From Mycobacterium adipatum (GTDB lineage: Bacteria; Actinomycetota; Actinomycetes; Mycobacteriales; Mycobacteriaceae): 64,000 bases of DNA. The first letter of the stretch is position 1. Each line of letters begins with the position of its first letter. Location of the stretch: assembly GCF_001644575.1 (NCBI RefSeq), contig NZ_CP015596.1:4340001-4404000 (forward strand), in the 5' to 3' direction. Below the pieces are notes generated by a model, which saw nothing but the letters and a program-made list of their open reading frames with translations, made no database searches and was not told the origin of the DNA. Positions 48,949-58,619 of this stretch are shown piece after piece. Made by a program: the position numbers and the translations under genes.

Positions 48949-51117
48949 CTAGAGCATGCAGCTGACGCAACCCTCGACCTCGGTGCCCTCCAGGGCCATC
49001 TGGCGCAGCCGGATGTAGTACAGCGTCTTGATTCCCTTGCGCCAGGCGTAGATCTGCGCCTTGTTGACCTCGCGGGTATCGGCGGTGTCCTTGAAGAACA
49101 GCGTCAACGACAGGCCCTGGTCCACGTGTTGGGTGGCCGCGGCGTAGGTGTCGATGATCTTCTCGTACCCGATCTCGTACGCGTCCTGGTAGTACTCCAG
49201 GTTGTCGTTGGTCAGGTACGGCGCCGGGTAGTAGACGCGACCGATCTTGCCTTCCTTGCGGATCTCGATCTTGGACGCCACCGGGTGGATCGAGCTGGTC
49301 GAGTGGTTGATGTAGCTGATCGACCCCGTGGGCGGGACGGCCTGCAGGTTCTGGTTGTAGATGCCGTGCTTTTGCACCGACTCCTTGAGCAGCTTCCAGT
49401 CGTCCTGGGTCGGGATGTGGATCTCCGCATCCGAGAAGAGGGTGCGGACCTTCTCCGTCTTCGGCTCCCACACCTGGTCGGTGTACTTGTCGAAGAACTC
49501 GCCCGAGGCGTACTTGGACTGCTCGAACCCCCCGAAACGCGTACCGCGTTCGATCGCAATGAGATTCGAGGCACGCAGCGCGTGGTAGAGCACCGTGTAG
49601 AAGTAGATGTTGGTGAAGTCCACACCCTCTTCGGAGCCGTAGTGGATCCGCTCCCGCGCCAGGTAACCGTGCAGATTCATCTGCCCCAGCCCGATGGCGT
49701 GCGAGCTGTTGTTGCCCTGCTCGATGGAAGGCACCGACCAGATGTGGGTCTGGTCGCTCACCGCGGTGAGCGCCCGGATGGACACCTCGATGGTCTGCGC
49801 GAAGTCCGGCGAGTCCATCGCCTTGGCGATGTTCAGCGAACCCAGGTTGCAGGAGATGTCCTTGCCGACCTTGGCGTAGGACAGATCCTCGTTGAACTCC
49901 GAGGGTGTGGACACCTGCAGGATCTCCGAGCACAGGTTGCTGTGGGTGATCTTGCCGGCGATCGGGTTCGCCCGGTTCACGGTGTCCTCGTACATGATGT
50001 ACGGGTAGCCGGACTCGAACTGCAGCTCGGCCAGGGTCTGGAAGAACTCGCGGGCCTTGATCTTGGTCTTGCGGATCCGGGCGTCGTCGACCATCTCGTA
50101 GTACTTCTCGGTGACCGAGATATCGGCGAACGGAACCCCGTAGACCTTCTCGACGTCGTACGGCGAGAACAGGTACATGTCCTCGTTCTTCTTGGCCAGC
50201 TCGAAGGTGATGTCCGGGATGACCACGCCCAGCGAGAGGGTCTTGATCCGGATCTTCTCGTCGGCGTTCTCCCGCTTGGTGTCCAGGAACCGGTAGATGT
50301 CGGGGTGATGCGCGTGCAGGTAGACCGCACCGGCACCCTGGCGCGCACCGAGCTGATTGGCGTAGGAGAAGGAATCCTCCAGCAGCTTCATGATCGGGAT
50401 GACACCCGAGGACTGGTTCTCGATGTTCTTGATCGGCGCGCCGTGCTCACGGATGTTGGTGAGCAGCAACGCGACTCCGCCGCCGCGCTTGGACAGCTGC
50501 AGCGCGGAGTTGATGGAGCGCCCGATGGACTCCATGTTGTCCTCGATGCGCAGCAGGAAGCAGCTCACCGGCTCGCCGCGCTGCTTCTTGCCCGAGTTGA
50601 GGAAGGTCGGGGTGGCCGGCTGGAACCGTCCGTCGATGATCTCGTCGACGAGCTTCTCGGCCAGGTCGGTGTCACCGGCGGCCAGCGTCAGGGCCACCAT
50701 CACCACCCGGTCTTCGAAGCGCTCCAGGTAGCGCTTCCCGTCGAAGGTCTTCAGGGTGTAGGAGGTGTAGTACTTGAACGCACCCAGGAAGGTCGGGAAC
50801 CGGAACTTCTTGGCGAACGCGCGGTCCAGCAGCGACTTCACGAAGTTGCGGGAGTACTGGTCGAGCACCTCGCGCTCGTAGTACTCCTTCTCGATCAGGT
50901 AGTCGAGCTTCTCGTCTTGCGAGTGGAAGAACACCGTGTTCTGGTTGACGTGCTGCAGGAAGTACTCCCGCGCGGCCAGCACATCCTTGTCGAACTGGAT
51001 GTTGCCGTCCCGGTCGTACAGGTTGAGCATCGCGTTGAGCGCGTGGTAGTCCGTCTCCCCCGGGAGCGCATGAGCGCCGGTGGTTACAGGCTCTGCAGCT
51101 GTGACGGTTGGTGGCAC
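48949..51117 (-). CDS. nrdE: Class Ib ribonucleotide reductase large subunit
   Basis: NrdE reduces ribonucleoside diphosphates using the radical delivered by NrdF. The 722-residue protein contains [22 protein letters not shown] (first active-site Cys), [19 protein letters not shown] and [17 protein letters not shown], and the C-terminal CVSCML redox pair that is re-reduced by NrdH. It is near-identical to recalled mycobacterial NrdE. GTG at 51117 with a GGAAGGA site gives the form with an N-terminal extension ([20 protein letters not shown]) relative to the annotated M. tuberculosis start. Its start overlaps nrdI by 34 bp. Confidence 0.96.
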   Translation of the reverse strand: MPPTVTAAEPVTTGAHALPGETDYHALNAMLNLYDRDGNIQFDKDVLAAREYFLQHVNQNTVFFHSQDEKLDYLIEKEYYEREVLDQYSRNFVKSLLDRAFAKKFRFPTFLGAFKYYTSYTLKTFDGKRYLERFEDRVVMVALTLAAGDTDLAEKLVDEIIDGRFQPATPTFLNSGKKQRGEPVSCFLLRIEDNMESIGRSINSALQLSKRGGGVALLLTNIREHGAPIKNIENQSSGVIPIMKLLEDSFSYANQLGARQGAGAVYLHAHHPDIYRFLDTKRENADEKIRIKTLSLGVVIPDITFELAKKNEDMYLFSPYDVEKVYGVPFADISVTEKYYEMVDDARIRKTKIKAREFFQTLAELQFESGYPYIMYEDTVNRANPIAGKITHSNLCSEILQVSTPSEFNEDLSYAKVGKDISCNLGSLNIAKAMDSPDFAQTIEVSIRALTAVSDQTHIWSVPSIEQGNNSSHAIGLGQMNLHGYLARERIHYGSEEGVDFTNIYFYTVLYHALRASNLIAIERGTRFGGFEQSKYASGEFFDKYTDQVWEPKTEKVRTLFSDAEIHIPTQDDWKLLKESVQKHGIYNQNLQAVPPTGSISYINHSTSSIHPVASKIEIRKEGKIGRVYYPAPYLTNDNLEYYQDAYEIGYEKIIDTYAAATQHVDQGLSLTLFFKDTADTREVNKAQIYAWRKGIKTLYYIRLRQMALEGTEVEGCVSCML

Positions 51118-51536
51118 GTCTGTTCCTTCCAGAATTCTTCCAAGCCGGAACGGACGGCATCGACGTCGTCCGGGGTTCCCATGAGTTCGAAGCGGTAGAG
51201 GTAGGGCACGCCGCACTTGGCGGAGACCACATTGCCCGCGTAGGCGAATTCCTCACCGAAGTTGTTGTTGCCCGCGGCGATGACACCGCGGATCAACGAC
51301 CGGTTGTGCTCATTGTTCAGAAAAGCGATGACCTGTTTGGGGACATAACCCCCGCTGTTGATGTCGGGGGTGGCCCTGCCGCCGCCATAGGTGGGCAGGA
51401 CGAGCACGAAGGGCTGGTCCACCTCGACACGGCCGTGAAGCGGGATCCGGGTGACGCGGTCGGCCGGATAGCCCAGCTTCTGCACGAAGCGATGGGTGTT
51501 CTCCGACACGCTGGAGAAGTACACGAGATGACTCAC
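51084..51536 (-). CDS. nrdI: Flavodoxin-like NrdI protein for class Ib RNR activation
   Basis: NrdI supplies oxidant from its FMN to build the dimanganese-tyrosyl cofactor of NrdF. The 150-residue product has the flavodoxin fold: [21 protein letters not shown] as phosphate-binding loop, [26 protein letters not shown], and [38 protein letters not shown] start with a GGAGGAG site three bases upstream. It is the middle gene of nrdH-nrdI-nrdE. Confidence 0.95.
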   Translation of the reverse strand: MSHLVYFSSVSENTHRFVQKLGYPADRVTRIPLHGRVEVDQPFVLVLPTYGGGRATPDINSGGYVPKQVIAFLNNEHNRSLIRGVIAAGNNNFGEEFAYAGNVVSAKCGVPYLYRFELMGTPDDVDAVRSGLEEFWKEQTCHQPSQLQSL

Positions 51537-51571
51537 GGTCTCCTCCTCGCGGTCGTCGGGTGTGTCGTGTG

Positions 51572-51817
51572 TCAGGCCGTAACCGCGGCCGTGGTGCCGG
51601 CGAGCGCCTTGATGCGGTCCGGACGGAAACCCGACCAGTGGTCATTGCCGGCGACCACGACGGGCGCCTGCAGGTAGCCGAGCGCCATCACGTAGTCCCG
51701 GGCTTCGGTGTCGAGGCTGATGTCGACCTTCTCGTAGGCGATGCCCTCTTTGTCCAGCGCCTTGTAGGTGGCGTTGCACTGCACGCACGCGGGCTTGGTG
51801 TACACGGTGACGGTCAT
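51572..51817 (-). CDS. nrdH: NrdH-redoxin
   Basis: An 81-residue glutaredoxin-like protein with thioredoxin-like specificity that reduces NrdE. The active site is [14 protein letters not shown] (CxxC at residues about 11-14), with [22 protein letters not shown] as the cis-Pro and helix-4 signature typical of NrdH. ATG at 51817. It is first in the nrdHIE operon, with about 210 bp of leader between it and the NrdR-like sites. Confidence 0.95.
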   Translation of the reverse strand: MTVTVYTKPACVQCNATYKALDKEGIAYEKVDISLDTEARDYVMALGYLQAPVVVAGNDHWSGFRPDRIKALAGTTAAVTA

Positions 51818-52237
51818 CTGCGGCACGGCTCCTGTGGGTGTGGAAGGGGTAGAGCTTGTAGGGCACCGGCAACTCACCGGGTACTGCTCTCTGCTGAGTT
51901 TCAGCGGACCGCGGGGCCCGGAAATTCCGGATCCGCGGAAGCTGAACCTATTGTTGCCGGGGGCACCGACACGCTTTCGATTCCTGCTCCGCCGGCTCCT
52001 GAAGCATTGGGGCCTCGCGGTCCGTCAGACACTACACCTAGTGTCCGACAAACCGAAGAGATACAAGATGTTCTGAACAACATTCGTGAAATTCCCAGGT
52101 CGTAATGACTTCCGCAAGCTCGCTCCCGGCGTGTCGCACGTCACAGCTGCTGCCGTGTCGCCCGTCGCCCGGCCCGCGTCGGACCGCCCGCCCGCCGCGG
52201 ACATGCCCGGCGGCGGCCGACATGCCGGTCAGCAAAG
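51818..52237. other. nrdH leader and promoter region
   Basis: 420 bp without a gene. It contains the paired NrdR-like boxes at 52030-52077. The 210 bp between these and nrdH have no recognised riboswitch or open frame of merit; the part beyond 52080 shows nothing I can identify. Confidence 0.6.
52030..52077 (-). promoter_or_regulatory. Paired NrdR-box-like sites upstream of nrdHIE
   Basis: Box 1 is ACACTACACCTAGTGT (52030-52045), about 13 of 16 matches to acaCwAtATaTwGtgt. Box 2 is ATACAAGATGTTCTGA (52062-52077), about 11 of 16. The spacing is 32 bp, the same as at nrdF2, and the two promoters share both box sequences closely (TACnAGATGTTnTG in box 2). Confidence 0.75.
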
Positions 52238-53965
52238 TCAGCACTGATGCGGTTGCGCGCCCCGGATCAGGGCTCCATCGTGGCGGTGGGCGATTGCTTT
52301 GACCGACTGCATGAACCGGCCAAGGTCCACGCGACGACCCGACAGCCACGTTCCCTCGAACTGCATGGTGTCTTGCAGTTGTGCAGGATCAACGGTGTAT
52401 GGGTCCGTGTTGAGCAGGGCGAGGTCGGCGAGCTTGCCCACGGCGATCGAGCCGATCTCGTGATCGCGCTTCTGCTGCCAGGCCGCATTGATCGTGTGCG
52501 CCTGCAAAGCCTCGTCGAGGGTCAGCGACTGCTCGGGACCATGCACCGTCCCGGACGCGCTGCGCCGGGTCACGGCGTTCTGAATGTTCAACCAGGGCAG
52601 CGGGGGCGAAAGATAGCCGTCGTTGTGGAAGGTGGGTCGAACGCCGCCGTCGTAGGCATCGCGATAGGGCTGCCAGCGAGCACCATATTCCGGTTCGAAG
52701 ACGACCCCGTCGTAGAGGTCCCCCCAATACAGCGCCTGGAAGGGCGACATCGAGGCGCTGATGCCCAGGGCTCCGGCCCGGACACATTGTTCCCTGGAGG
52801 GCGTGGCGAAGTGCTCGACCCGCCAGCGGTGATCGGTGACCGACAGTCCGTGACGTTGCAAGGCCCGTTCGTAGCCGTCCAGCACCACCTCGATGCCCAC
52901 GTCACCGTCGATGTGGGTGGCGATCTGGACATCTTTGTCGGCGAACTGACCTATCAGCGTCAGGAATTCGTCCGGCGTGTAGTTCAAGACCGACGATCCG
53001 GGCACGGTTCCGACGGGGACATCCGCGATCCGGGCGCGGGCAGAGTCCAGGTAGGGCACGCTGATGGCCGCCGTGCCGATGGACGGACTGCCATCCATCC
53101 ATATCTTGTATCCGACCCGGGAGATCATCCCGGACAACTCGCCGAAGTCCAGGCTCGCGTGCGCGTCGTCGTCATAGGTGGCCTGGTACAGGGCGTACCG
53201 CACCGGGCAGTCCGGCAGCGCTGCGAGGTGCTCCATCGGCGCGCGCAGTTTGGTGACGAAGCCGAGGTCGCCTGCGGCAGTGAAGCCGTTCCGCGCCAAG
53301 GTCGAGTACCACGCACCGAGATTCAACAGCGGGGACTGGACCACCCCCGGCAGGAAGGCGCCGAGCGTCATCATCGTCGCCTGGGTTTCGAACCCGACAC
53401 CCCCCGCGGTTCCATCCGGTCGCCGGGTCCACCGTGCGTCCGGAGTGTCCTTCGGCGGTACGGCGTGCATCCAGCCGAACAACCCTGTGGCGCGCGAGTT
53501 GAAGTACACGGCGTGGCCGGTGATGTCGAGGATGAGCACCGGATGGTCGGGGAAGTACCGGTCCAGGCTCGCACGATCAGGCATCGGAATCGACAGCAGA
53601 AGACGGTCGAGACCATTGAAGAGCAACGGCTGCCCGGCCGGTGTCCGACGACGGAGCTGATCGAACAGCGCCTCGACGTCGTGCCAGGTCGGGAATCCCA
53701 TGAACGGTGCGATCCACTGCGCGGGCTGCTCACAGAGCACCGCGGCGGGGACCGGGTGGTCGTGTGCCTGAATGAAGCCCGGCATCAGCACACCTGGACC
53801 GAGGTCCTGCACAGGAGCGTGCAAAGCCGCGGCCTGGCACTGCGCGAGCGAACCCACAGCGACAATGGCGCCGGAGTCCATATCCATCGCCAAGGCCTCG
53901 GCGCGCGGCTGAGCAGGATTCATGGTGATGAGCGAGGCGGCGCGCAGAATCGATTGCTGTCCCAA
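52238..53965 (-). CDS. YtcJ-type metal-dependent amidohydrolase
   Basis: A 575-residue amidohydrolase of the Amidohydro_3 group. The metal site begins with MPGFIQAHDHPVPAA (His-x-His near residue 75); later metal/active-site segments are VQIATHIDGDVGIEVVLDGYE, WRVEHFATPS and RPTFHNDGYLSP. The C-terminal SIAVGKLADLALLNTDPYTVDP is the usual composite-barrel ending. It hydrolyses an unknown amide, ester or cyclic N-acyl compound in the cytoplasm. I chose the TTG at 53965 because GAAGGAG lies five bases upstream; ATGs further in would cut the first beta sandwich. Confidence 0.85.
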   Translation of the reverse strand: MGQQSILRAASLITMNPAQPRAEALAMDMDSGAIVAVGSLAQCQAAALHAPVQDLGPGVLMPGFIQAHDHPVPAAVLCEQPAQWIAPFMGFPTWHDVEALFDQLRRRTPAGQPLLFNGLDRLLLSIPMPDRASLDRYFPDHPVLILDITGHAVYFNSRATGLFGWMHAVPPKDTPDARWTRRPDGTAGGVGFETQATMMTLGAFLPGVVQSPLLNLGAWYSTLARNGFTAAGDLGFVTKLRAPMEHLAALPDCPVRYALYQATYDDDAHASLDFGELSGMISRVGYKIWMDGSPSIGTAAISVPYLDSARARIADVPVGTVPGSSVLNYTPDEFLTLIGQFADKDVQIATHIDGDVGIEVVLDGYERALQRHGLSVTDHRWRVEHFATPSREQCVRAGALGISASMSPFQALYWGDLYDGVVFEPEYGARWQPYRDAYDGGVRPTFHNDGYLSPPLPWLNIQNAVTRRSASGTVHGPEQSLTLDEALQAHTINAAWQQKRDHEIGSIAVGKLADLALLNTDPYTVDPAQLQDTMQFEGTWLSGRRVDLGRFMQSVKAIAHRHDGALIRGAQPHQC

Positions 53966-54213
53966 GGCAACTCCTTCACGAAGGGCAGAACACGGTGCGA
54001 CACCTCTGGTGGCAATCAAACCGTGTCAGACCCCGATTCCGTCGCAATTGGCCGCGGGTCGAAGCCGCGGAAGATCGTGCTGCGAATCTGCCGAAACCCT
54101 GGATCCACCTGGCCGATCCGCGCACAGTTGTCCCATGACCCAAGCAGGTCAGCGAGGACGAGGTGGAGAGCGCCATCCGCGCGCGATGATGCCGGGCCAC
54201 GGGCACGACCGCC

Positions 54214-54600
54214 TCACCTGGCGGGTCGTCCCCGTCCACCGCGTTGGCCGTCACCATGTCCACCGCTGCGGGTGGCGCCGCAACCATCCCCGCCGCGCCA
54301 GCGTGGCCGCCAACCTCGGCCGCCACCAACGGGCCGGCCTGAGGTCTGCCTCTCGAATGCGCGCAGATGATTCTCCGATGCGGCGAGCAAGTTCTCGTAC
54401 ACCCGGCGGATGACCGCCTTGTCGCTGTCTTCCACAGCCGCGGACAGGTCAGCAATGTCACCGGTTTCGAGTTCGACGCCGTACCGCTTGAGCAGCCGCC
54501 CGACCGCGTCGTGATGACGCTGCTCGCTGGCGGCGATGTTGCCAAAGACGGGCACCCCCCGTGCCTGGTGGAAGCGCCGGTACACGTCGCGGGCGAGTCC
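54214..54600 (-). pseudogene. DUF2202 ferritin-like gene, 5'-truncated
   Basis: The frame reads LARDVYRRFHQARGVPVFGN, then IAASEQRHHDAVGRLLKRYG and VYENLLAASENHLRAFERQ, the core of DUF2202 (ferritin-like, with the SEQRHxDAV helix). The N-terminal helix expected before LARDVY is missing: at about 54600 the sequence changes into a universal-stress-protein C-terminus in another frame. A glycine/arginine-rich tail follows to the stop. A GTG at 54585 could still initiate a shortened protein. Confidence 0.6.
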
Positions 54601-54735
54601 GTGCCGAGTTCACGACTGCCCGGCTGACCGAGCCCAGCAGCATGCCCGGGAATCCGCCCCGGCCGTGGCTACCCACCAGCACCAACTGCGCGGACTCGGC
54701 CTGATCCAGCAGTCGCGGTTTCGAGCAGATCGCTG
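54600..54735 (-). pseudogene. Universal stress protein C-terminal fragment
   Basis: The frame encodes LLDQAESAQLVLVGSHGRGG then FPGMLLGSVSRAVVNSA, the nucleotide-binding C-terminal signature of UspA domains (GSHGRGG-x8-GSVSRAV). The N-terminal part of the domain is absent upstream and the last strand is cut at the junction with the DUF2202 fragment. It is a deletion scar. Confidence 0.65.
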
Positions 54736-54824
54736 ACGTCCTGTGAGCATCGGTTTGGCGGCTCAACCCGGTCCTCACTCGTCGGTCGGTGTAACCGATG
54801 GCAATGTTCGGGCGCGTCAGCAGG

Positions 54825-54968
54825 TTACGTGCCCTGCACCTCTGTCATTGGTTTACCGCAGCACACCTCATTGTGCTCCATCCCGGGCGGGCACGGGCAC
54901 GCCTTCTCGTAAACGAGAACCGCTCCGCAATCCTTGCACTCGTACCGTTCGCCGACGCTTCGGGGCAT
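54825..54968 (-). CDS. Small desulforedoxin/rubredoxin-like metal-ribbon protein
   Basis: A 47-residue protein: MPRSVGERYECKDCGAVLVY, then EKACPCPPGMEHNEVCCGKPM. The C-x2-C pair, a C-x-C, and the CCGKPM ending match the desulfoferrodoxin N-terminal (Dx) type iron or zinc ribbon. A GGGAGG site precedes the ATG by five bases. A redox or metal-binding role is likely. It lies beside the fragments of stress-type genes. Confidence 0.7.
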   Translation of the reverse strand: MPRSVGERYECKDCGAVLVYEKACPCPPGMEHNEVCCGKPMTEVQGT

Positions 54969-55165
54969 CTTGACCTCCCTGGGTGACCTGTTCCGCACCG
55001 CCGAAATCAGCGATGGCTCGATCGACAGAGCCCGAACAGGCTGTCCGGACCGCAACGTGAGCCGACTTGCGGTTTTCAATGTAACCCCGCCAGCAGCCCC
55101 ACGTACGCGAGTTGGCCTGCGTTGCGAATAGTCGCGGGGGCCGGCTTCGGCCGGAACAATGTGCC

Positions 55166-55726
55166 TCAGTTGACTTCGGCCGCCAGTTTCTCGACCACCT
55201 CGCGCACGTTCGCGGCGACCTCGGCGTTCTCCCGCGGATGATTGTCCCCGAACGTCTTGGACGGGATCGACAGCTTCAGATCCTCGATGACCCGCGGGCC
55301 GGCGATGCCGAAGGATTTGCGGGTCTCGTCATGCGCCCAGACCCCGCCGTAGCCACCCAGCGCGGTGCCGATCACGGCGACCGGCTTGTCCTTGAGCGCG
55401 CCGTCTCCCCACGGCCGCGACAGCCAGTCGATGGCGTTCTTGAGCACGCCGGGGATCGAGCCGTTGTACTCCGGGGTCACCACGAGCGCCGCGCCCGCGG
55501 CCGCCGCGGCCGCGCGCAGCGCCCGAACCGGCTCCGCGACATCTTCGGTGTCGATGTCCTCGTTGTAGTGCGGCAGCTCACCGAGGCGATCGAACACCTG
55601 CAGCGCCACACCCTCGGGGGCCGACTCGACAGCGAGTTCGGCCAGTTGTTTGTTGATCGAGGCGGCGCGCAGGCTCCCGACGAGTACCAGCACCTTCGCC
55701 TCGGCGCCAACCTGGTTTTCGGTCAT
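55166..55726 (-). CDS. NADPH-dependent FMN reductase (Rv3054c-like)
   Basis: A 186-residue flavodoxin-fold reductase. The FMN phosphate loop is VLVLVGSLRAASINKQLAEL near residue 12, and the second flavin contact is LVVTPEYNGSIPGVLKNAIDWLSRP near residue 85, the classical NADPH_FMN_red signature. A third segment VAVIGTALGGYGGVWAHDETR follows. It may supply reduced flavin or detoxify quinones. Cytoplasmic. It is divergent from a TetR gene across a 90-bp gap containing operator-like palindromes. Confidence 0.9.
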   Translation of the reverse strand: MTENQVGAEAKVLVLVGSLRAASINKQLAELAVESAPEGVALQVFDRLGELPHYNEDIDTEDVAEPVRALRAAAAAAGAALVVTPEYNGSIPGVLKNAIDWLSRPWGDGALKDKPVAVIGTALGGYGGVWAHDETRKSFGIAGPRVIEDLKLSIPSKTFGDNHPRENAEVAANVREVVEKLAAEVN

Positions 55727-55767
55727 GGTGGTGTTCCCTTCCGTGTTCTGGGGTGATCCTCACACAG

Positions 55768-55807
55768 CTTAACCGGACTACGGTCCGAATAATTCCGGCT
55801 GAGTTAA
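55768..55807. promoter_or_regulatory. TetR operator candidate between FMN reductase and TetR genes
   Basis: A palindrome CGGAC-TACG-GTCCG lies at 55774-55787, enclosed by a wider inverted pair CTTAAC (55768-55773 region) and GTTAAAG (about 55802-55808). The position in a short divergent gap suits a TetR dimer regulating both genes. Confidence 0.5.
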
Positions 55808-55816
55808 AGTTCAAGG

Positions 55817-56425
55817 GTGGGCGCCCCCGACCGGCTGAATGCACTGCCGCTGAGCACCGCCGCACCGGCCGAACGCGGCGATGCGGCGCGCAACCGTGCG
55901 CTGCTGCTCGACGCCGCCCGCAAACTCATCGCCGAACGCGGGGCCGACGCGGTCTCCATGGACGATGTGGCCGCCGAGGCCGGCGTCGGCAAGGGCACCC
56001 TGTTCCGCCGCTTCGGCAGCCGCTCCGGCCTGATGATCGTGCTGCTCGACGAGGACGAGGTGATCGAACAGCAGGCGTTCATGTTCGGCCCACCACCGCT
56101 GGGACCGGGCGCGCCGCCGCTGGAACGGCTGCTGGCCTACGGACGCAGCCGGCTCAAATTCGTCCACGTCCACCGCGCGCTGCTCTCCGATGCCGCACGT
56201 GATCCGCACACCCGCTTCAACGCGCCGGCGACGTTGCACCACACCCACGTCCGAATCCTGCTCGAAACCGCAGGGACCACCGGCGATCTCGACGCACAGG
56301 CCGATGCGCTGACCGCCCTGCTCGACGCCGACCGGGTCGCACACGAGATGACCGAGCGCGGCCGGACGCTCGAGCAGCTCGGCGATGCCTGGGAGACGGT
56401 GGCCCGCAAGCTCTGCGGCACGTGA
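55817..56425 (+). CDS. TetR-family transcriptional regulator (Rv3055-like)
   Basis: A 202-residue regulator. The helix-turn-helix is NRALLLDAARKLIAERGADAVSMDDVAAEAGVGKGTLFRRFGSRSGLM (residues about 25-72). The C-terminal domain has the family's PPLERLLAYGRSRLKFVHVHRALL segment. GTG start. Its stop overlaps the dinB GTG, so it may be translated with dinB, and it probably also controls the divergent FMN reductase gene through the palindrome at 55774. Confidence 0.88.
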   Translation: MGAPDRLNALPLSTAAPAERGDAARNRALLLDAARKLIAERGADAVSMDDVAAEAGVGKGTLFRRFGSRSGLMIVLLDEDEVIEQQAFMFGPPPLGPGAPPLERLLAYGRSRLKFVHVHRALLSDAARDPHTRFNAPATLHHTHVRILLETAGTTGDLDAQADALTALLDADRVAHEMTERGRTLEQLGDAWETVARKLCGT

Positions 56426-57452
56426 GCAACTGGATACTGCACGTCGACCTGGACCAGTTCCTGGCCTCGGTCGAACTCCAGCGCCACCCCGAACTGGTCG
56501 GGCAGCCCGTCATCGTCGGCGGCAGCGGTGACCCCACCGAGGCGCGCAAGGTCGTCACCTGCGCCTCCTACGAGGCACGTGCATTCGGCGTACACGCCGG
56601 GATGCCACTGCGTGTCGCGGCCCGCAAATGCCCGGATGCCACCTTTCTGCCGTCGGACCCAGACGCCTACGACGCGGCCTCCGAGCGGGTGATGGGCCTG
56701 TTGCGCGACCTCGGCCACCCGCTGGAGGTCTGGGGCTGGGACGAGGCCTACCTCGGGGCCGACGTCAGCGATCCCGTCGCCCTCGCCGAGCAGATCCGCG
56801 CTGTCATCGCCGCCGAGACCGGGTTGTCCTGCTCGGTCGGTATCAGCGACAACAAACAGCGCGCCAAGGTGGCCACCGGGTTCGGCAAACCGGCAGGGGT
56901 ATTCGTGCTGACGGTCGGGAACTGGATGGCACTGATGGGCGACCGACCCGTCGACGCACTCTGGGGAGTGGGCCCCAAGACCGCCAAACGGCTTGCCGCG
57001 ATGGACATCCACACGGTTGCCGACCTCGCCGCCACCGACGCCGGCAGGCTGACGGAGACCTTCGGCCCCAAAAGGGTTTGGGGATTCTGTTGCTGGCCAA
57101 GGGCGGTGGCGATACCGAGGTCAGCTCACAGCCGTGGGTACCGCGATCGCGCAGCCATGTGGTGACCTTCCCGCACGACATCACCGATCCCGCCGAAATG
57201 GACAGCGCGGTAACTGATATGACTACACGCACACTCGCCGAGATCACCGCCGAGGGTCGCACCGTGAGCCGGGTGGCGGTAACGGTGCGTACCAGTACGT
57301 TCTTCACTCGGACCAAGATCCGCAAGCTGACTGCGCCCGGGACCGACCCGGCCACCATCACCGCGCAGGCGCTGGCCCTGCTGCACGATTTCGCCCTCGA
57401 CCGTCCCGTCCGGTTGCTCGGGGTGCGCCTGGAACTGGAGATGCCGTGCTGA
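56422..57452 (+). pseudogene. dinB: DNA polymerase IV (DinP/Rv3056-like) with an apparent frameshift
   Basis: The first frame (to about codon 217) encodes a Y-family polymerase: catalytic HVDLDQFLASVE, ASYEARAFGVHAGMPL, GWDEAYLG, VGISDNKQRAKVATGFGKPAG and WGVGPKTAKRLAAMDIHTVADLA. At TETFGPK (about 57067-57073, an AAAAGGG run) the reading switches: the +1-shifted frame continues GLGILLLAKGGGDTEVSSQPW to the normal little-finger domain ending RPVRLLGVRLELEMPC at 57452. Alignment with DinP suggests one base is missing. It is either a genuine inactivating or phase-variable change, or a sequencing error. The uninterrupted first frame would give a 247-residue truncated protein. Confidence 0.85.
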
Positions 57453-58600
57453 GCACCGTCGCCTTTCGCGGCTACCGTTCCTTGCGGGACCTCGTGCTGC
57501 CGTTGGGCCCGCTGACCGTCGTCACCGGCGCCAACGGCACCGGCAAGTCCTCGGTGTATCGCGCGCTGATGCTGCTCGCGGACTGCGGTCGCGGCGAGGT
57601 GATCGGCTCACTGGCCCGTGAGGGCGGGCTGCAGTCGGTGTTGTGGGCCGGCCCCGAACAGACGACGGGGGCACGTCGCACCGGTGTCACCGAGGGGACC
57701 ACCCGCACTCGGCCGGTCTCCCTCGAACTCGGTTTCGCCTCAGACGATCTGGGCTATCTCGTGGACCTCGGGCTGCCGCAGTCCTCGGGGTTCCGCTCGA
57801 TGTTCAGCCGCGATCCCGAGATCAAGCGGGAGGCGGTGTTCGCCGGTCCGCGGCTGCGACCCTCCTCCGCCCTGGTCCGGCGCCAGGGTGACTATGCCGA
57901 GGTGGCCGATGACACCGGGCGCGGGTTCACCGAACTGACCCGGGCACTGCCCGCCCATCACAGTGTGCTCGCCGAGTACGCGGGTGCACTTCCGGAACTC
58001 AACGCGGTGCGGGATCGGCTGCGCGGCTGGCGGTTCTACGACGGATTCCGCGTCGACGCCGCGGCCCCGGCCCGCCAGCCCCGCGTGGGCACCCGCACCC
58101 CGGTGCTCTCCGACGACGGTGCTGACCTTGCCGCCGCGCTGCAAACCATCATCGAGGTGGGCCATGATGATCTCGCCCGTGCCGTCGCCGATGCGTTCGA
58201 CGGCGCCACCATCTCCGTCACAGACAACGACGGACTGTTCGAGTTGCAGCTGCGCCAGCGCGGTATGTTGCGTGCGCTCAAGCCCGCCGAGCTCTCCGAC
58301 GGCACCCTGCGGTTCTTGCTCTGGGGCGCAGCGCTGTTCAGCCCCCGACCGCCCTCGCTGATGGTGCTCAACGAGCCCGAGACCTCACTGCACCCCGACC
58401 TCATTCCGCCGCTGGCGGCGATGATCTGCGCAGCCGCCGCCAACACGCAGGTCGTCGTGGTCACCCATTCCGGCGGCATGCAGGAACGGCTGGCCGTCGC
58501 AGACGCCCTGACGGTGGAGCTGATCAAGGAATGGGGCGAGACCCGCGTCGCGGGTCAGACCATGCTGACCGCGCCGCCCTGGGACTGGGGGAAGCGCTGA
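57446..58600 (+). CDS. RecF/SMC-like AAA ATPase
   Basis: A 384-residue ATPase of the COG4637/AAA_21 type. Walker A is TVVTGANGTGKSSVYRALML at residues about 24-43. The ABC-like signature is ELSDGTLRFLLWGAALFSP, Walker B is LMVLNEPETSLHPDLIPPL and the H-loop is VVVVTHSGGMQERL. These are typical of DNA-associated or defence-associated OLD/RecF-like ATPases, with no nuclease domain here. GTG at 57446 overlaps the dinB end by 7 bp, implying coupling with the translesion polymerase. Confidence 0.85.
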   Translation: MLSTVAFRGYRSLRDLVLPLGPLTVVTGANGTGKSSVYRALMLLADCGRGEVIGSLAREGGLQSVLWAGPEQTTGARRTGVTEGTTRTRPVSLELGFASDDLGYLVDLGLPQSSGFRSMFSRDPEIKREAVFAGPRLRPSSALVRRQGDYAEVADDTGRGFTELTRALPAHHSVLAEYAGALPELNAVRDRLRGWRFYDGFRVDAAAPARQPRVGTRTPVLSDDGADLAAALQTIIEVGHDDLARAVADAFDGATISVTDNDGLFELQLRQRGMLRALKPAELSDGTLRFLLWGAALFSPRPPSLMVLNEPETSLHPDLIPPLAAMICAAAANTQVVVVTHSGGMQERLAVADALTVELIKEWGETRVAGQTMLTAPPWDWGKR

Positions 58601-58619
58601 ACACCTACCATCGACACCC

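Noticed and set aside
48769-51198. 809-codon plus-strand open frame across nrdE
   Set aside because: It is antisense to nrdE and made of Val/Leu/Arg/Asp-rich low-information sequence.
51818-52029. Riboswitch in the long nrdH leader
   Set aside because: I could not find the conserved elements of a cobalamin or other riboswitch by eye. Only the NrdR-like boxes are supported.
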